Shown here: one piece after another, positions 5,815 through 7,105 of the stretch | Position numbering within the stretch: the first letter of the stretch is position 1 | Layout of the letters: the number at the start of each line of letters is the position of its first letter | Assembly (NCBI GenBank): GCA_030044345.1 | Contig: JASHVY010000084.1 | Span: forward strand, 1-7,105 | Reading direction: 5' to 3' | DNA from: Acetobacteraceae bacterium | Lineage (GTDB): Bacteria > Pseudomonadota > Alphaproteobacteria > Acetobacterales > Acetobacteraceae | Length of the DNA: 7,105 nt | The notes under the pieces: model-generated | Database searches by the model: none | The model's input: only the letters and a program-made list of their open reading frames with translations | What the model was told of the DNA's origin: nothing | Program-made: the position numbers and the translations under genes

Positions 5815-7105
5815 CCCTCAACCTCACCATTCCGAAACAGGTCCATACCGACTTCACGCCGCGCATCACGGTGATGGGCGTGGGCGGCGGCGGCACCAAC
5901 GCGGTCGACAACATGATCGCCTTCAATCTTCAAGGCGTCGATTTCGTGGTGGCGAACACCGATGCCCAGCAGCTCATGCACTCGAAGGCGGATCGGCGAA
6001 TCCAGCTCGGCCCACACCTCACGCAGGGCCTAGGTGCCGGCGCCAATCCCGAGATCGGCCGCGCCGCGGCCGAGGAGGCGGCGGACGAGCTCGAGCGTCA
6101 TCTCGAAGGTGTGCACATGCTCTTCATCACGGCGGGCATGGGCGGCGGAACCGGCACCGGTGCCGCACCGGTGATCGCGCGGATGGCTCGTGAGCGGAAC
6201 ATCCTCACCGTCGGCGTCGTCACCAAGCCTTTCAACTTCGAAGGCGTTCGCCGTGGCCGCTCCGCTGAGAGCGGGATCGACCAGCTTCAGCAATATGTCG
6301 ATACGCTGATCATCATCCCGAATCAGAATTTGTTCCGTCTAGCGAATGAACGCACCGGCTGGCGCGAAGCGTTCAAGATGGCCGACCATGTGCTCTACAT
6401 GGGCGTGCGCGGGGTCACCGACCTGATCGTCTCGCCCGGTCTCGTCAATCTCGACTTCGCCGATATCCGCACCGTGATGGCGGAGATGGGCAAGGCGATG
6501 ATGGGCACCGGGGAGGCGGAGGGTGAGAATCGCGCCACCCGCGCCGCCGAGGCCGCGATCAACAATCCGCTGCTCGAAGATACGAGCATGTCCGGCGCGC
6601 GGGGCCTGCTCATCAACATCACCGGCGGGGAGGACATGACTCTCTTCGAGGTCGATCAGGCGGCCAACCGCGTGCGCGAGGAAGTGGACGAGGAGGCGAA
6701 CATCCTCTTCGGCTCTTCGATCGACGAGAACGCGAATGGTCGGATGCGCGTCTCGGTGGTGGCGACCGGAATCGACCGGCCGGCCGTGGAACGCCCGCGG
6801 CTGGTCGCGGTTGGCGGCGGGCTGGCCGGGACCCAGCCTTCATTCCTGCATATGGCTCCCGCCCTGAACCCGGCCGGCGGCGAGCCGCGGCCGCTCAGCA
6901 TCGTGCCTACGGCGGAGCCCGCCTTTGCCCCGACGCACGCGGCGCCGACACTTGCTCCGCTGGCTTATGCCGCCACGGCGGGCCGAAGCCCGGTCAGGCC
7001 TCTTTCGGCGAGCCCGGCAGGAATGCCCGCGGCCCCGCCACGCCCGGTCGCAAGCCCCATGGCGAGTCCGGTGACGGCCGTTCCCATGTCCGTCCCATTG
7101 ACGGA
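5811..7105 (+). CDS. ftsZ: FtsZ, tubulin-like cell division GTPase, 3' end missing
   Basis: FtsZ polymerises with GTP at midcell to form the cytokinetic ring and is tethered by the FtsA encoded just upstream. The frame from ATG 5811 stays open to the window edge, giving 431 residues without a stop. After a lead of about 18 residues come VMGVGGGGTNAVDNM (21-35), ANTDAQ (48-53), the tubulin signature GMGGGTGTGAAPV (109-121), TKPFNFEG (138-145), ERTGWREAF (180-188) and the T7 synergy loop NLDFADIRTVM (213-223). Asp215 and Asp218 are the hydrolysis residues contributed to the next subunit. The second domain ends near VSVVATGI (314-321). From about 325 a low-complexity Ala/Pro/Ser linker runs to the edge; the C-terminal peptide that binds FtsA must lie beyond. 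Such long linkers are typical of alphaproteobacterial FtsZ. The start follows AGAGAG (5797-5802), and homology begins soon after it. Confidence 0.98.
   Translation, partial: MTLNLTIPKQVHTDFTPRITVMGVGGGGTNAVDNMIAFNLQGVDFVVANTDAQQLMHSKADRRIQLGPHLTQGLGAGANPEIGRAAAEEAADELERHLEGVHMLFITAGMGGGTGTGAAPVIARMARERNILTVGVVTKPFNFEGVRRGRSAESGIDQLQQYVDTLIIIPNQNLFRLANERTGWREAFKMADHVLYMGVRGVTDLIVSPGLVNLDFADIRTVMAEMGKAMMGTGEAEGENRATRAAEAAINNPLLEDTSMSGARGLLINITGGEDMTLFEVDQAANRVREEVDEEANILFGSSIDENANGRMRVSVVATGIDRPAVERPRLVAVGGGLAGTQPSFLHMAPALNPAGGEPRPLSIVPTAEPAFAPTHAAPTLAPLAYAATAGRSPVRPLSASPAGMPAAPPRPVASPMASPVTAVPMSVPLT

Overview
This window is a compact, single-strand segment of a dcw (division and cell wall) cluster. 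The order on the + strand is murG (3' end only) - murC - murB - ddl - ftsQ - ftsA - ftsZ (3' end missing). The DNA is GC-rich with strong G/C bias at third codon positions. The gene order, the Pro/Arg-rich N-terminal extension of FtsA, and the start of a long Ala/Pro linker in FtsZ all point to an alphaproteobacterium. The protein texture fits Rhodospirillales, possibly Acetobacteraceae, but that finer placement is an inference from memory of the families and was not computed.

Layout: the first 299 bases encode the C-terminal 98 residues of MurG (lipid II synthesis). murC (296-1735), murB (1732-2670) and ddl (2667-3584) follow, each joined to the preceding gene by a 4-base ATGA stop/start overlap. 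ftsQ (3572-4441) overlaps ddl by 13 bases. ftsA (4454-5752) follows after 12 bases, with its Shine-Dalgarno sequence starting on the last base of the ftsQ stop codon. A 58-base spacer precedes ftsZ (5811 to the window edge), which is open at the end. No stretch over 300 bases lacks a gene, and there are no RNA genes, mobile elements, CRISPR arrays or convincing promoters or terminators.

How the genes work together: MurB and MurC make UDP-MurNAc and add the first L-Ala, Ddl supplies the D-Ala-D-Ala dipeptide, and MurG completes lipid II. FtsZ polymerises into the cytokinetic ring, FtsA anchors it to the membrane, and FtsQ links the divisome to periplasmic wall synthesis. Co-transcription and translational coupling across the block are likely from the spacing.

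Nothing in the window looks like a new system. The one non-obvious structural detail is a 20-codon reading frame (5752-5814) that exactly fills the ftsA-ftsZ gap: its ATG overlaps the ftsA stop and its TGA overlaps the ftsZ start.
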